Source of the DNA: Firm-04 sp045596625
GTDB taxonomy: Bacteria; Bacillota; Clostridia; Oscillospirales; Ruminococcaceae
Direction: 5' to 3'
DNA length: 29,899 nt
NCBI GenBank assembly: GCA_045596625.1
Contig: JAZOCU010000002.1
Location: 1 to 29,899, forward strand
Within the stretch, counting starts at the first letter, position 1, and each line of letters begins with the position of its first letter. Shown here in pieces: positions 22,923-29,899 of this stretch. Below the pieces are notes generated by a model. It was not told where the DNA came from. It saw nothing but the letters and a program-made list of their open reading frames with translations, and ran no database searches. A program made the translations under genes and the position numbers.

Positions 22923-23480
22923 ATGGCAAAAGTTGTAAAAAAAACGCTGAGAATAATAACCTCACTGATCGTAGTGCTTGCAGCGGTGTGTGCATTTCTG
23001 ATTGTAGGCATTCGGCTGTTCGGTGTGGATGTCTATACTGTACTGTCGCCGTCAATGGAGCCGGAATATATGACAGGTTCGCTGCTTTATGTCAAGGAAG
23101 TGGATCCTTCGACGCTTGCGGTCAATGATGTGATCACCTTTCAACTTACCGACAGCATTACGGCAACGCATCGGATCATTGAGATTGTGAACGATGAAGA
23201 AGATGCTTCGGTCAAGCTGTTCCGCACGAAAGGCGATGCCAATACGCTTGCCGATGAATTGCCCGTAAGCTATGACAGGATCGTTGGCAAGCCGATCTTC
23301 TCTATCCCTTATCTTGGCTATGCTGCAAGCTACATACAGCAGCCGCCGGGATCTTATATCGCTCTTGCAATCGGTGCTGCGATCGTTTTCCTGATTCTGC
23401 TGATCGATCTGCTGACAGGAGAACGTGACGATAAGAAACCCCAACCGAACGAATCACAGCGAAAGGAGTCTGATACATGA
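22923..23480 (+). CDS. sipW: SipW-type signal peptidase I
   Basis: 185 aa. Endoplasmic-reticulum-type signal peptidase with a Ser/His dyad: membrane span (about 9-32), 'VLSPSMEP' with nucleophile Ser44, 'ATHRI' with His83 in place of the usual Lys, 'RTKGDAN' with Asp105, and a second span near the C-terminus (about 144-164). In Bacillus, SipW cleaves the signals of TasA and TapA. The start is uncertain: GAGGAGG at 22901-22907 is 15 nt from ATG 22923, unusually far, but no other in-frame start fits better. The stop overlaps the next ATG (ATGA at 23477-23480), so enzyme and first substrate are translationally coupled. Confidence 0.93.
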   Translation: MAKVVKKTLRIITSLIVVLAAVCAFLIVGIRLFGVDVYTVLSPSMEPEYMTGSLLYVKEVDPSTLAVNDVITFQLTDSITATHRIIEIVNDEEDASVKLFRTKGDANTLADELPVSYDRIVGKPIFSIPYLGYAASYIQQPPGSYIALAIGAAIVFLILLIDLLTGERDDKKPQPNESQRKESDT

Positions 23481-24184
23481 AACTTAAAACCAAGGTTGCG
23501 ATGCTGGCCGTCGGCGCAGTTGCGCTGGTGTCAGCAAGTATTGCCGGTACAGTCGCATACCTTACCGATCGCGAGTCGGTGGTCAATACTTTTACGATCG
23601 GCAATGCTGCCATCATATTGGATGAAGCGGCAGTCGATCAATATGGTGATCCCATCGCAGGCGAGGACAGAACGCGTATCGGCAATGAGTACCATCTGGT
23701 TCCGGGTGAAACGTATGTGAAGGATCCCAGAATCACGATCACCGCGGGTTCGGAAGCTGTTTATGTGCGAATGCTGGTGACGATCAACAAGATCGAAGCG
23801 CTCAACCAGATGAGCGGCGGCGAATTCCTGCCGGAGAACTACGTAGGTGCTACTTGGGATGCGAATGTATGGAAATGCGTTGATATCGTGGATAACGGCG
23901 ATGACACCAAGACCTATGAATTCCGTTATTATGATGTCGGAAACCAATCGTATATCGTAAATGCTGCGAATGCTGCGGATGATCTGGTGCTGGAGCCTTT
24001 GTTTGAGGAATTTACAGTTCCCGGTTCTGTGACATCCGATCAGATCCAGACTTTGCAGGATCTGCAGATCACGGTTGTCGGACATGCCGTGCAGGCTACC
24101 GGCTTTGGGGATCCCGCAAATGATCCGGAAGCTGCTGTCGATGAAGCTTGGAGTGCATTTGATCAGCAGCACAGCAACACTTGA
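23477..24184 (+). CDS. TasA/CalY-like secreted protein 1 (SipW-type signal)
   Basis: 235 aa, AAGGAG eight nt before the ATG. The N-terminus is a SipW-dependent signal: hydrophobic core, then 'SIAGTVAYLTDRESVVNTFTIGN', in which cleavage is expected near 'AGTVA' and the Asn-x-Phe-Thr-Val/Ile-Gly strand begins the mature protein (motif spans residues about 21-43). The mature part is beta-rich with 'VPGETYVKDPRITI' and 'SEAVYVRMLVTI', the strand pattern of TasA/camelysin folds. A final 'LQITVVGHAVQATGFGD' strand is followed by an Ala-rich helix. It should be a fibre or matrix subunit outside the cell. Catalytic metalloprotease motifs are absent. Confidence 0.85.
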   Translation: MKLKTKVAMLAVGAVALVSASIAGTVAYLTDRESVVNTFTIGNAAIILDEAAVDQYGDPIAGEDRTRIGNEYHLVPGETYVKDPRITITAGSEAVYVRMLVTINKIEALNQMSGGEFLPENYVGATWDANVWKCVDIVDNGDDTKTYEFRYYDVGNQSYIVNAANAADDLVLEPLFEEFTVPGSVTSDQIQTLQDLQITVVGHAVQATGFGDPANDPEAAVDEAWSAFDQQHSNT

Positions 24185-24266
24185 TCCATCGTTTTCATTT
24201 TCCGCAAGGCAATGGCAATTGTTTTGCGTTCTGTGAAAAATCATTTGAGGAAAGGAGGAATCCGAA

Positions 24267-24866
24267 ATGCAGAATTTGCAACGGAAGCGTTTCAGCATCA
24301 AATCATTTCTTGTGGCAACGGCTGCGATCGCTGTACTGGGCGGCACCATCGGCGGCACTGTTGCATGGCTGGTTGCTAAGACCAATACTGTGACCAATAC
24401 CTTTACTTACGGCGATATCAACATTACATTGGAAGAAACTCCCGTAGGCGACGGCGATACGGATGATGGCGATGATAACACCAACACCTATGAAATGGTG
24501 CCCGGCAATACCATCACAAAGGATCCGATCATTACCGTGGAAGGCGGCAGCGAAAAGGCTTGGCTGTTTGTGAAGCTGGATGAATCCGCAAACTTTACTC
24601 AGTTTATGTCCTATGCGCTGGTTGATGCATGGCAGCCCTTGGATAATGTAAGCGGTGTGTATTATCAGATCGTTGATAAGACGGCTGCAGATGTTGCGTG
24701 CCCTGTACTGGAACAAAACCAGGTGACGGTGAAGGAGACTGTGACCAAAGAACAGTTCAATACACTGACTGAGGCAACTTATCCCCAGCTGAAAGTTTCT
24801 GCCTATGCCGTGCAGTATACAGCAGCCGACAATGCTGCTGATGCATGGGAGCTGGCAAACGAGTAA
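24267..24866 (+). CDS. TasA/CalY-like secreted protein 2 (SipW-type signal)
   Basis: 199 aa, AAAGGAGG nine nt before the ATG. SipW-type signal 'GGTVAWLVAKTNTVTNTFTYGD' spans about residues 29-50, with a mature strand 'INITLEETP'. An Asp-rich loop (GDGDTDDGDD) could bind calcium. 'MVPGNTITKDPIITVEGGSEKAWLFVKL' carries the same beta hairpin as protein 1 (the shared core is VPG-x5-KDP-x-I). The C-terminus 'LKVSAYAVQYTAADNAADAWELA' parallels 'VVGHAVQATGF...AWSAF' of protein 1. The two look like paralogues, a probable major/minor subunit pair. Confidence 0.83.
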   Translation: MQNLQRKRFSIKSFLVATAAIAVLGGTIGGTVAWLVAKTNTVTNTFTYGDINITLEETPVGDGDTDDGDDNTNTYEMVPGNTITKDPIITVEGGSEKAWLFVKLDESANFTQFMSYALVDAWQPLDNVSGVYYQIVDKTAADVACPVLEQNQVTVKETVTKEQFNTLTEATYPQLKVSAYAVQYTAADNAADAWELANE

Positions 24867-24881
24867 TCCATCCAACTGACA

Positions 24882-24901
24882 GAAACGGCGGCTGCCGTTT
24901 C
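24882..24901 (+). other. Intercistronic hairpin without T tail
   Basis: 8-bp stem GAAACGGC with its complement, loop GGCT, between TasA-like genes 2 and 3. There is no T run after it, so it may stabilise or process the mRNA rather than end it. Confidence 0.5.
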
Positions 24902-24945
24902 GGAACCGAAAACCAATACATTATGATTAAAAGGAGAAAATTACA

Positions 24946-26226
24946 ATGAAAAAGATTACTAAAATCGCTCTTTCTGCACTGAGTTTGGCTTCTGTTGCTG
25001 CACTTTCTATTGCAGGCACCGTAGCTTATCTGACCGACCGTGACAGCAAGGCTAACATCTTCACTGTTGGCGATGTTGACATTGCTTTGTCTGAGGACTT
25101 CGAGCAGGGCGCAACGCTGATCCCCGGTGAGAAGATCGAAAAGAAACCTGTCATTACCAATACCGGTGATTCCGATGCTTGGGTTTGGGCTACCATCGCA
25201 ATTCCTTCTGCTCTGGATGATGAAGACGCTTCCAAGAATGCGGTTCACTTCAATTACAGCGGTGATTATGTAAATGATACCCAGTGGACATGGCAAGATT
25301 CTGATGGTTGGATGGTTGATTCGGCAGAGATCGATGGCGTTGCCTACAATGTTTACACCGTTCTGTATCAGACTGCGCTGAAGCCCGGCGATGCAACACC
25401 CGAAGTCATTACCAGGGTTTACATGGATTATCACATTGATATCACGCCCGAAGGCCAGCTGAATCACGTTGAAGGCGGCGAGATCAATGAGGTCGATTGG
25501 AACATCAACGAGGATGGTGCACCTATCATTTATGTCAATGCATACGGCATGCAGACATCCGGCTTTGCAAGTGTGCAGGAAGCATACGCAGCTTACGCAG
25601 CACAGTGGGCTGACAAGGGCGGCGTTGAGAACTCCGTTGCCAAGGCTGCTACCGAGGCTGATCTGGCAGATTTGGCCGGCAATGTAATCGTTGATACGGA
25701 CATTGAGCTTGCGGAGGCTATCACTGCACTGAACAATGAGGCAACAATTGTCCTGAACGGCGGTTCTATCACTGCAGATCGTAATGACACTTCCGGCGCA
25801 GATAAATTCTCCACTCTGACCGTATACGGCGATGTTACCATCGGTGGCAACGGCACGATCGAGAATAAGAACGGCTATACCATCTCTGTACGTGATGAAA
25901 ATGCAAAACTGACCATTAACGGCGGTACTTATAAGGGCAACAACGCTAGCGTTATCAATGTTGTTTATGGCGATCTGGTTATTAACGGCGGCCACTTCGA
26001 GCTGGGAGAAGGCTGTGATACCACATTCCTTATCAACTGCTATGATGCAAGTTACAATAGTGGTATTGCAACTGTTACCATTACCGGTGGTACTTTCGTA
26101 AACTTCAACCCTGCAGACAATGAGGCTGAGACCGGCGATCATATCAACTTTGTAGCTGATGGTTATACTGTTGTTGCTGAAACACAGGCAAACGGCGACG
26201 TTTGGTATACTGTAGTTGCTGAGTAA
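24946..26226 (+). CDS. TasA/CalY-like N-terminal domain with C-terminal beta-helix-like half
   Basis: 426 aa, AAAAGGAG eight to nine nt before the ATG. SipW-type signal 'SIAGTVAYLTDRDSKANIFTVGD' (residues about 21-43), then a TasA-like beta domain to about residue 220: 'LIPGEKIEKKPVITNTGDSDAWVWATI', the same PG-x5-KP-x-I hairpin as its neighbours (shared core PGEKIEKKPVI), ending 'INVYAYGMQTSGF'-like ('YVNAYGMQTSGF'). From about 265 to the end it has short repeating strands such as 'VLNGGSI', 'VYGDVTIGGNG', 'LTINGGTYKGN' and 'LVINGGHFELG', spaced about 20 residues, the signature of a right-handed beta-helix as in pectate-lyase-type surface proteins. No polysaccharide-lyase catalytic residues are evident. 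It reads as a fibre subunit with a binding or spacer arm. Confidence 0.8.
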   Translation: MKKITKIALSALSLASVAALSIAGTVAYLTDRDSKANIFTVGDVDIALSEDFEQGATLIPGEKIEKKPVITNTGDSDAWVWATIAIPSALDDEDASKNAVHFNYSGDYVNDTQWTWQDSDGWMVDSAEIDGVAYNVYTVLYQTALKPGDATPEVITRVYMDYHIDITPEGQLNHVEGGEINEVDWNINEDGAPIIYVNAYGMQTSGFASVQEAYAAYAAQWADKGGVENSVAKAATEADLADLAGNVIVDTDIELAEAITALNNEATIVLNGGSITADRNDTSGADKFSTLTVYGDVTIGGNGTIENKNGYTISVRDENAKLTINGGTYKGNNASVINVVYGDLVINGGHFELGEGCDTTFLINCYDASYNSGIATVTITGGTFVNFNPADNEAETGDHINFVADGYTVVAETQANGDVWYTVVAE

Positions 26227-26271
26227 TTGTATTAGCAATCAACAATCAAACTGATTCTTTAGAATGCCCAA

Positions 26272-26291
26272 TGCCCCCTGTAAAGGGGGCA
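26272..26291 (+). other. Intercistronic hairpin without T tail
   Basis: 7-bp GC stem TGCCCCC with GGGGGCA, six-base loop, 32 nt before the next ATG. No T run follows, so mRNA processing or stabilising is more likely than termination. Confidence 0.5.
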
Positions 26292-26323
26292 CAAGGCATA
26301 TCACAACAAGGAGAATCTGACAC

Positions 26324-27817
26324 ATGAAAACAGTTGTAAAAGCTGCGCTTTCTGCAGTGACTTTGGTTGCTGTTGCTGCCGGTTCCGTGGCAGGTACATT
26401 GGCTTTTCTGAAGATGCAGACTGAGCCGGATGTAAATGTCATGGCTGTTGGTGACGGAATTGCAATCGAACAGATCGAGTTGCAGCGTGCTGAGGGAGTG
26501 AAACATATCCATACAGCACAAGATGGTGACCTTGTTCCTTTTAAACAAAAGCAGGTTCTTGCACCCGCTTATCCTGTCAATGGTTTAACCAGCGATTACA
26601 CTGCCGAACCGACGGATTTGTTCAACTGGGGCGATTATGTAACCGCTGCCGGTGCCGGTAACGGCTTGTGGAATGACGAGAAACTGAAGGGCGCTGTCGA
26701 CAAGTTTGTGTTTGTAAAGAACACTGGTGATGATAATTGCTACTATCGTACTCTGATTGCGTTGGAGTGTCCCGAGGGTACCGGATATAGTCAGAACCCT
26801 GATAAAGAGTTCATGATGAATGTCAACGGCAACAATCGTTTTGCTTGGAGTGACAGTGAGTATATTACAGTAGGCGGAACAAGATATTTGCTGAAGGTTG
26901 TTACTTACAACGAGATTCTGTCTCCCGATGAGATATCTCGTCCTTCCTTGCTGCAGGTCGTTATGACCCACAACGTCACGAATGAAGATATTAAAAAGCT
27001 GAATGGCGAGTATGAGATCCTGGTGATGTCTCAGGCTTGCCAGACTGAAAACTTTACGAATGCTGCGGATGCTTTGGATACAGCTTTCGGCAAGGTGACT
27101 CCTGAGTTAGCAACTGAGTGGTTTAACACCTCTCTCGGTATTGTTACTGTTAAAAGCAATGAAGAACTGGCGACCGCTATCGCAAACGGCGCAACTCAGA
27201 TCACTCTTGGCGAAGGCACTTACAGCATGCCTTCCGCTGCTAAGGGCAAAAAGCTGACCATCAACGGCACCACTAACTCTGTAATCGAAGTAGTCCCTGC
27301 AGGTCAGGGCGAAGCTAAGGGACAGCTTGATTATAGTCTGGACGGTTCTACTGTTACTTTCAACAATGTAACAATCAAAACCAACAGCCAACTGTATGCA
27401 GGTTATGCCCGTTTGAGCGCAACCTACAACGATTGCGTAATCCAGAACACCTACAATCTGGGTGTTGGTACCAGCGAATTTAACAACTGTACGTTCAACA
27501 TCACTAACGAGTACCTCCGTGTAGGCGGTGCTTACTCCGCCACCTTTAACGGCTGCACCTTCAACACTGACGGTCGTGCAATTCTGGTGTACCAAGACGG
27601 CACTCAGAACGATCAGGTTGTAACTGTTAAGGATTGTACCTTTAACGCTACTGCTGCTGCATCTACTTGGAATGGTATTCATGTTTCTGCTGTTTCTATT
27701 GATGGCAGCCAAGGCAAATACGTTGTCAATCTTGAAGGCACAAATACTGTTGACGAAGATTTCAACGGTCTGTGGCAAATCAAGGTGGGCGAAGGAAACG
27801 TAACTGTTAACGAGTAA
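26324..27817 (+). CDS. SipW-signal secreted protein with C-terminal beta-helix-like half
   Basis: 497 aa, AAGGAG eight nt before the ATG. Signal 'AGSVAGTLAFLKMQTEPDVN' (about 20-40) is SipW-like but more diverged (no Asn-Thr-Phe strand). Residues about 40-285 form the mature N-terminal domain, with 'FVKNTGDDNCYYRTLIALE' matching the TasA-type 'TNTGDSDAWVWATI' strand and two or three cysteines. From about 290 on it has repeating short strands 'ITLGEGTY', 'LTINGTT', 'VTFNNVTIKT', 'SEFNNCTFNI', 'ATFNGCTFNTDG' and 'VTVKDCTFNA'. The stacked FNxCTFN units are typical of a beta-helix with an Asn/Cys ladder. It is the largest of the four small subunits and, like the previous one, fuses the two folds. 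Confidence 0.8.
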   Translation: MKTVVKAALSAVTLVAVAAGSVAGTLAFLKMQTEPDVNVMAVGDGIAIEQIELQRAEGVKHIHTAQDGDLVPFKQKQVLAPAYPVNGLTSDYTAEPTDLFNWGDYVTAAGAGNGLWNDEKLKGAVDKFVFVKNTGDDNCYYRTLIALECPEGTGYSQNPDKEFMMNVNGNNRFAWSDSEYITVGGTRYLLKVVTYNEILSPDEISRPSLLQVVMTHNVTNEDIKKLNGEYEILVMSQACQTENFTNAADALDTAFGKVTPELATEWFNTSLGIVTVKSNEELATAIANGATQITLGEGTYSMPSAAKGKKLTINGTTNSVIEVVPAGQGEAKGQLDYSLDGSTVTFNNVTIKTNSQLYAGYARLSATYNDCVIQNTYNLGVGTSEFNNCTFNITNEYLRVGGAYSATFNGCTFNTDGRAILVYQDGTQNDQVVTVKDCTFNATAAASTWNGIHVSAVSIDGSQGKYVVNLEGTNTVDEDFNGLWQIKVGEGNVTVNE

Positions 27818-27828
27818 TTTCGCATCAC

Positions 27829-27887
27829 TCACCCCCACTCCCCGAGTGGGCGGTGACCAAAGTGCATAAAGCTTTGTGCGCTTTGGT
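27829..27887 (+). other. Two adjacent hairpins without T tail before the cohesin gene
   Basis: First hairpin TCACC-CCCACTC with GAGTGGG-C-GGTGA (27829-27856). Second, 14 bp with two G-T pairs, 27856-27887, around AGCT. Neither is followed by a T run. They lie 57 nt before the next start codon and could adjust expression of the large subunit. Confidence 0.6.
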
Positions 27888-27943
27888 TACTGAACAAATC
27901 AATACGATATCATATAACACAACTCTCCAAAGGGGGCCAATGT

Positions 27944-29899
27944 ATGAAACAACATGGCATACGCAAATATCTTGCACTCTCGGTATCCTTGAGCGTGCTG
28001 TTATCTGCGACTGTTCAATCCACCCATGCTTTTCTCGTCACACACTCCAAGCTTGTGACTAACACCTTCCGTCCCTATGAAAGCGCCACGGGAGATCTGA
28101 TTCTTGAAAAAATCGTGGAGCATCCTCTGGGCGAATCGTATGCGATTCCGGAAAACATCAGCTTTGACTATCAGGTAGAACTTGGTTCACTTTATGGGTT
28201 GACTACCATCGAAACCACTGCCGGCAGTCTGATCGCTGATGAAAACGGTGTGTTTGTTTTGTCCGTCAGACCCGGATGTCCTGTGGGCATAGATGGCATT
28301 GATGAAGGAACAGAGGTCACCGTTACCGAGCTGCCTTCTCAGTTTGCAGGGTTTTCTCCCAAGGATGGAGTCACCGTGCAGCATCTCATCATTCCTGAAG
28401 AAGGCAATGTTACGGCATCGTTCACTAATGTGTATACGCCTTCCGCAGTGCAGCCGCAGATGACGGTTGGCGGCATCAAGGTGCTCGATGGACGAGCATG
28501 GCAGGATGATGACAGCTTTACCTTCCTTCTTGAGCAGCAAGTTGAGGATTACTGGAGGCTCATCGATGTGGATACTGTTTCGGCAGACGATCAGTCTTTC
28601 GATTTCAATGATACTGTTGGGAATCTGATTTTCTCCTCTGTCGGCAGCTATCAATTCCGTGTAACAGAGCTGGACGGTTCTTTGGATAATATGCTTTATG
28701 ATAAGAGCATCTGCAGCTTTACAATTCATGTAACCGATGCCGATATGGATGGCAAGCTGGAGATCAGCGCCGTTACATCTGAACAGGCATCTGTTACTGA
28801 GAATGCTGAATCCGGCAGTTACGATGTCGCAATGACATTCCGAAATCGTTATGCTGCAGCGCCTGAAGATCCGGGTTATGTTGTTTATCAGGTAGATGAT
28901 ATCAACGGTCTGCCCGGCACTACGGTGCGTGTGCCTGTGCTCGCATGGTTTGATGAGGGTATTTCCTCTTTGGAAATGGCATTTACTGTTCCTGATAATT
29001 TTGTCATCAGCGGCTTTGAGTTCGGTGATGCTTACAGTGATCCTGAACAGGCGATCTGGTTTGCCGAGGATTACAGCTTTGTCTGGAATTCTGCTGATGG
29101 CAGCAATCAGACCGCAGAGTCCGGTTCTGCTATTCTGTATCTGTTGGTGGATGTACCTTCTGATGCAGAGGCAGATACTTCGTATCCCGTGAATTTTGCG
29201 GATGACAGCGTGGCAGTCCTCAATGAAGATGGTGCGGCGCCCGAATTTGCAATTGTCAATGGATCGATTTATGTGATCGATGCACCGGTGGAAGATCCTA
29301 ACCATGCAGTGTATCAGATTGATGATGTATATGGACTGGCCGGCACAACCATTCGCGTCCCTGTACTTGCATGGTTCGATGACGGCGCAAATCATTTGGA
29401 GATGGCGTTCTCCGTGCCGGAAGGCTTTGTGATCAGCGGCTTTGAGTTCGGTGATGCCTATGGCGATTCGGAGCAGGCTATCTGGTCTGCTGAAGATTAC
29501 AGCTTCATCTGGAATTCTGCTGATGGGCAGGATCAGATCGCGGAAATCGGTTCTGTGATCCTGTATCTGTTGGTGGATGTACCTTCTGACGCAGAAACCG
29601 AAATCAAGTATCCGATTACCTTTGTACCGGATCGTGTTGCAATTGGCGGCAGCAATGCCGAGGATATTGCATTCTCCATGGTTGACGGCTCGATCTATCT
29701 GCTTACACTTCCGGAGATTCCCGGCGGCAGTGTCGTTTATCATGTTGGCGAAACAACTGCCATCCCCGGCGGCAAAGCAGAGATTCCTGTGGATGTCTGG
29801 TTTGATAACGGCACCGCATCCTTTAACATGACCTTTGCGATCCCCGAAGGCTTCACCATCGAGAACATCACCTACGGCAGTGAGTATGCAGAAAACGGC
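27944..29899 (+). CDS. Large SipW-signal surface protein with two pilin-like isopeptide domains and at least three cohesin-like repeats (3' end outside window)
   Basis: Start ATG 27944 follows AAGGGGG at 27930-27936; 652 codons run to the window edge without a stop. Residues 1-42: Lys/Arg start, hydrophobic core, then 'HAFLVTHSKLVTNTF', a SipW-type signal. Residues about 50-165: a domain like those of Gram-positive pilins (SpaA/DUF7601-type), with Lys56, Glu129 (TVTEL) and Asn162 (SFTNVY) placed as an isopeptide triad. Residues about 173-305: a Spy0128/FctA-like domain with Lys179 (GGIKVLDG), Glu242 (RVTEL) and Asn301 (FRNRY). From 314 on, repeats of 142 residues begin (314-455, 456-597, 598 on), each opening 'VYQVDD-x3-LPGTTVRVPV-like' and closing 'VNGSIYVI', which is cohesin-like. 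It is predicted to be the enzyme-docking subunit of the fibre. Confidence 0.85.
   Translation, partial: MKQHGIRKYLALSVSLSVLLSATVQSTHAFLVTHSKLVTNTFRPYESATGDLILEKIVEHPLGESYAIPENISFDYQVELGSLYGLTTIETTAGSLIADENGVFVLSVRPGCPVGIDGIDEGTEVTVTELPSQFAGFSPKDGVTVQHLIIPEEGNVTASFTNVYTPSAVQPQMTVGGIKVLDGRAWQDDDSFTFLLEQQVEDYWRLIDVDTVSADDQSFDFNDTVGNLIFSSVGSYQFRVTELDGSLDNMLYDKSICSFTIHVTDADMDGKLEISAVTSEQASVTENAESGSYDVAMTFRNRYAAAPEDPGYVVYQVDDINGLPGTTVRVPVLAWFDEGISSLEMAFTVPDNFVISGFEFGDAYSDPEQAIWFAEDYSFVWNSADGSNQTAESGSAILYLLVDVPSDAEADTSYPVNFADDSVAVLNEDGAAPEFAIVNGSIYVIDAPVEDPNHAVYQIDDVYGLAGTTIRVPVLAWFDDGANHLEMAFSVPEGFVISGFEFGDAYGDSEQAIWSAEDYSFIWNSADGQDQIAEIGSVILYLLVDVPSDAETEIKYPITFVPDRVAIGGSNAEDIAFSMVDGSIYLLTLPEIPGGSVVYHVGETTAIPGGKAEIPVDVWFDNGTASFNMTFAIPEGFTIENITYGSEYAENG
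28883..29899 (+). repeat. Cohesin-coding tandem repeat, period 426 bp
   Basis: The opening Val codon of each unit lies at 28883, 29309 and 29735, exactly 426 bp apart. Identical DNA words recur at the same spacing, for example ATCAGCGGCTTTGAGTTCGG at 29006 and 29432, and CTGTATCTGTTGGTGGATGT at 29135 and 29561. Unit 3 is more diverged and is cut by the window end. Confidence 0.92.

Noticed and set aside
24757..26238. 493-codon minus-strand frame opposite the TasA-like genes
   Set aside because: Crosses from one real gene to another on the opposite strand; composition typical of antisense translation.
28187..29743. 518-codon minus-strand frame opposite the cohesin gene, with internal repeats
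   Set aside because: Its repeats are only the reverse reading of the cohesin repeats.
1..29899. Search for insertion sequences, phage genes, attachment sites and restriction or toxin-antitoxin systems
   Set aside because: No transposase, integrase, phage structural or defence protein features were seen. The tRNA has no flanking direct repeat that I could find by eye.

Overview
The window looks like chromosome from a cellulosome-producing Ruminococcus-type member of the Oscillospiraceae (Clostridia). The evidence is domain content: cohesin modules at both ends of the window, two dockerin-bearing secreted proteins in the middle, Thr-rich linkers, a GH9 cellulase, the clostridial IspH-ribosomal protein S1 fusion, and a HrcA/CIRCE heat-shock operator. 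The genus is an inference from gene content. No rRNA is present to confirm it.

Layout. (a) 1-418: the 3' end of a cohesin-bearing surface protein with a Thr-rich stalk and a sortase-like tail. (b) 508-3086: housekeeping genes: a divergent chorismate synthase homologue, a DUF4364 protein and yajC. (c) 3107-4075: L-lactate dehydrogenase on the minus strand. (d) 4510-9176: a zinc-ribbon membrane protein, a D,D-carboxypeptidase and the ispH-rpsA fusion. The last two overlap by 4 nt. (e) 9219-11805: a two-gene unit of a small membrane protein and a membrane-anchored solute-binding/VWA protein. (f) 11836-19417, all minus: GH9-CBM3-dockerin cellulase, htpG with a perfect CIRCE, a GtrA-family protein, and a 753-aa dockerin protein of unknown function. 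(g) 19617-21270: a candidate stand-alone small RNA with its own promoter and terminator, a PfkB-fold kinase homologue lacking the catalytic Asp, and tRNA-Val(GAC). (h) 21372-22571: a small membrane protein and a lipoprotein. (i) 22817 to the right edge: a surface-fibre locus with a SipW-type signal peptidase, four secreted proteins with SipW-type (TasA/CalY-like) signal peptides, two of them with C-terminal beta-helix-like halves, and a large protein cut by the window edge.

Region (i) is the most interesting. The last gene has a SipW-type signal, then two domains resembling Gram-positive pilin isopeptide domains with candidate Lys/Glu/Asn triads, then at least three cohesin-like repeats with an exact 426-bp period. 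Read together, the locus suggests a TasA/camelysin-like filament whose large subunit carries cohesins and could display dockerin enzymes such as the GH9 and the 753-aa protein encoded here. The components are readable in the sequence; their assembly into one structure is my inference.

Several housekeeping-family proteins lack residues normally considered essential: the AroC homologue (His and Asp motifs), the PfkB homologue (Asp) and, more mildly, the D,D-carboxypeptidase (SGN to SGA). These are reported separately. Promoters and terminators below were found by eye, by hexamer match with 16-18 bp spacing and by hairpin plus U-tract. They are predictions.
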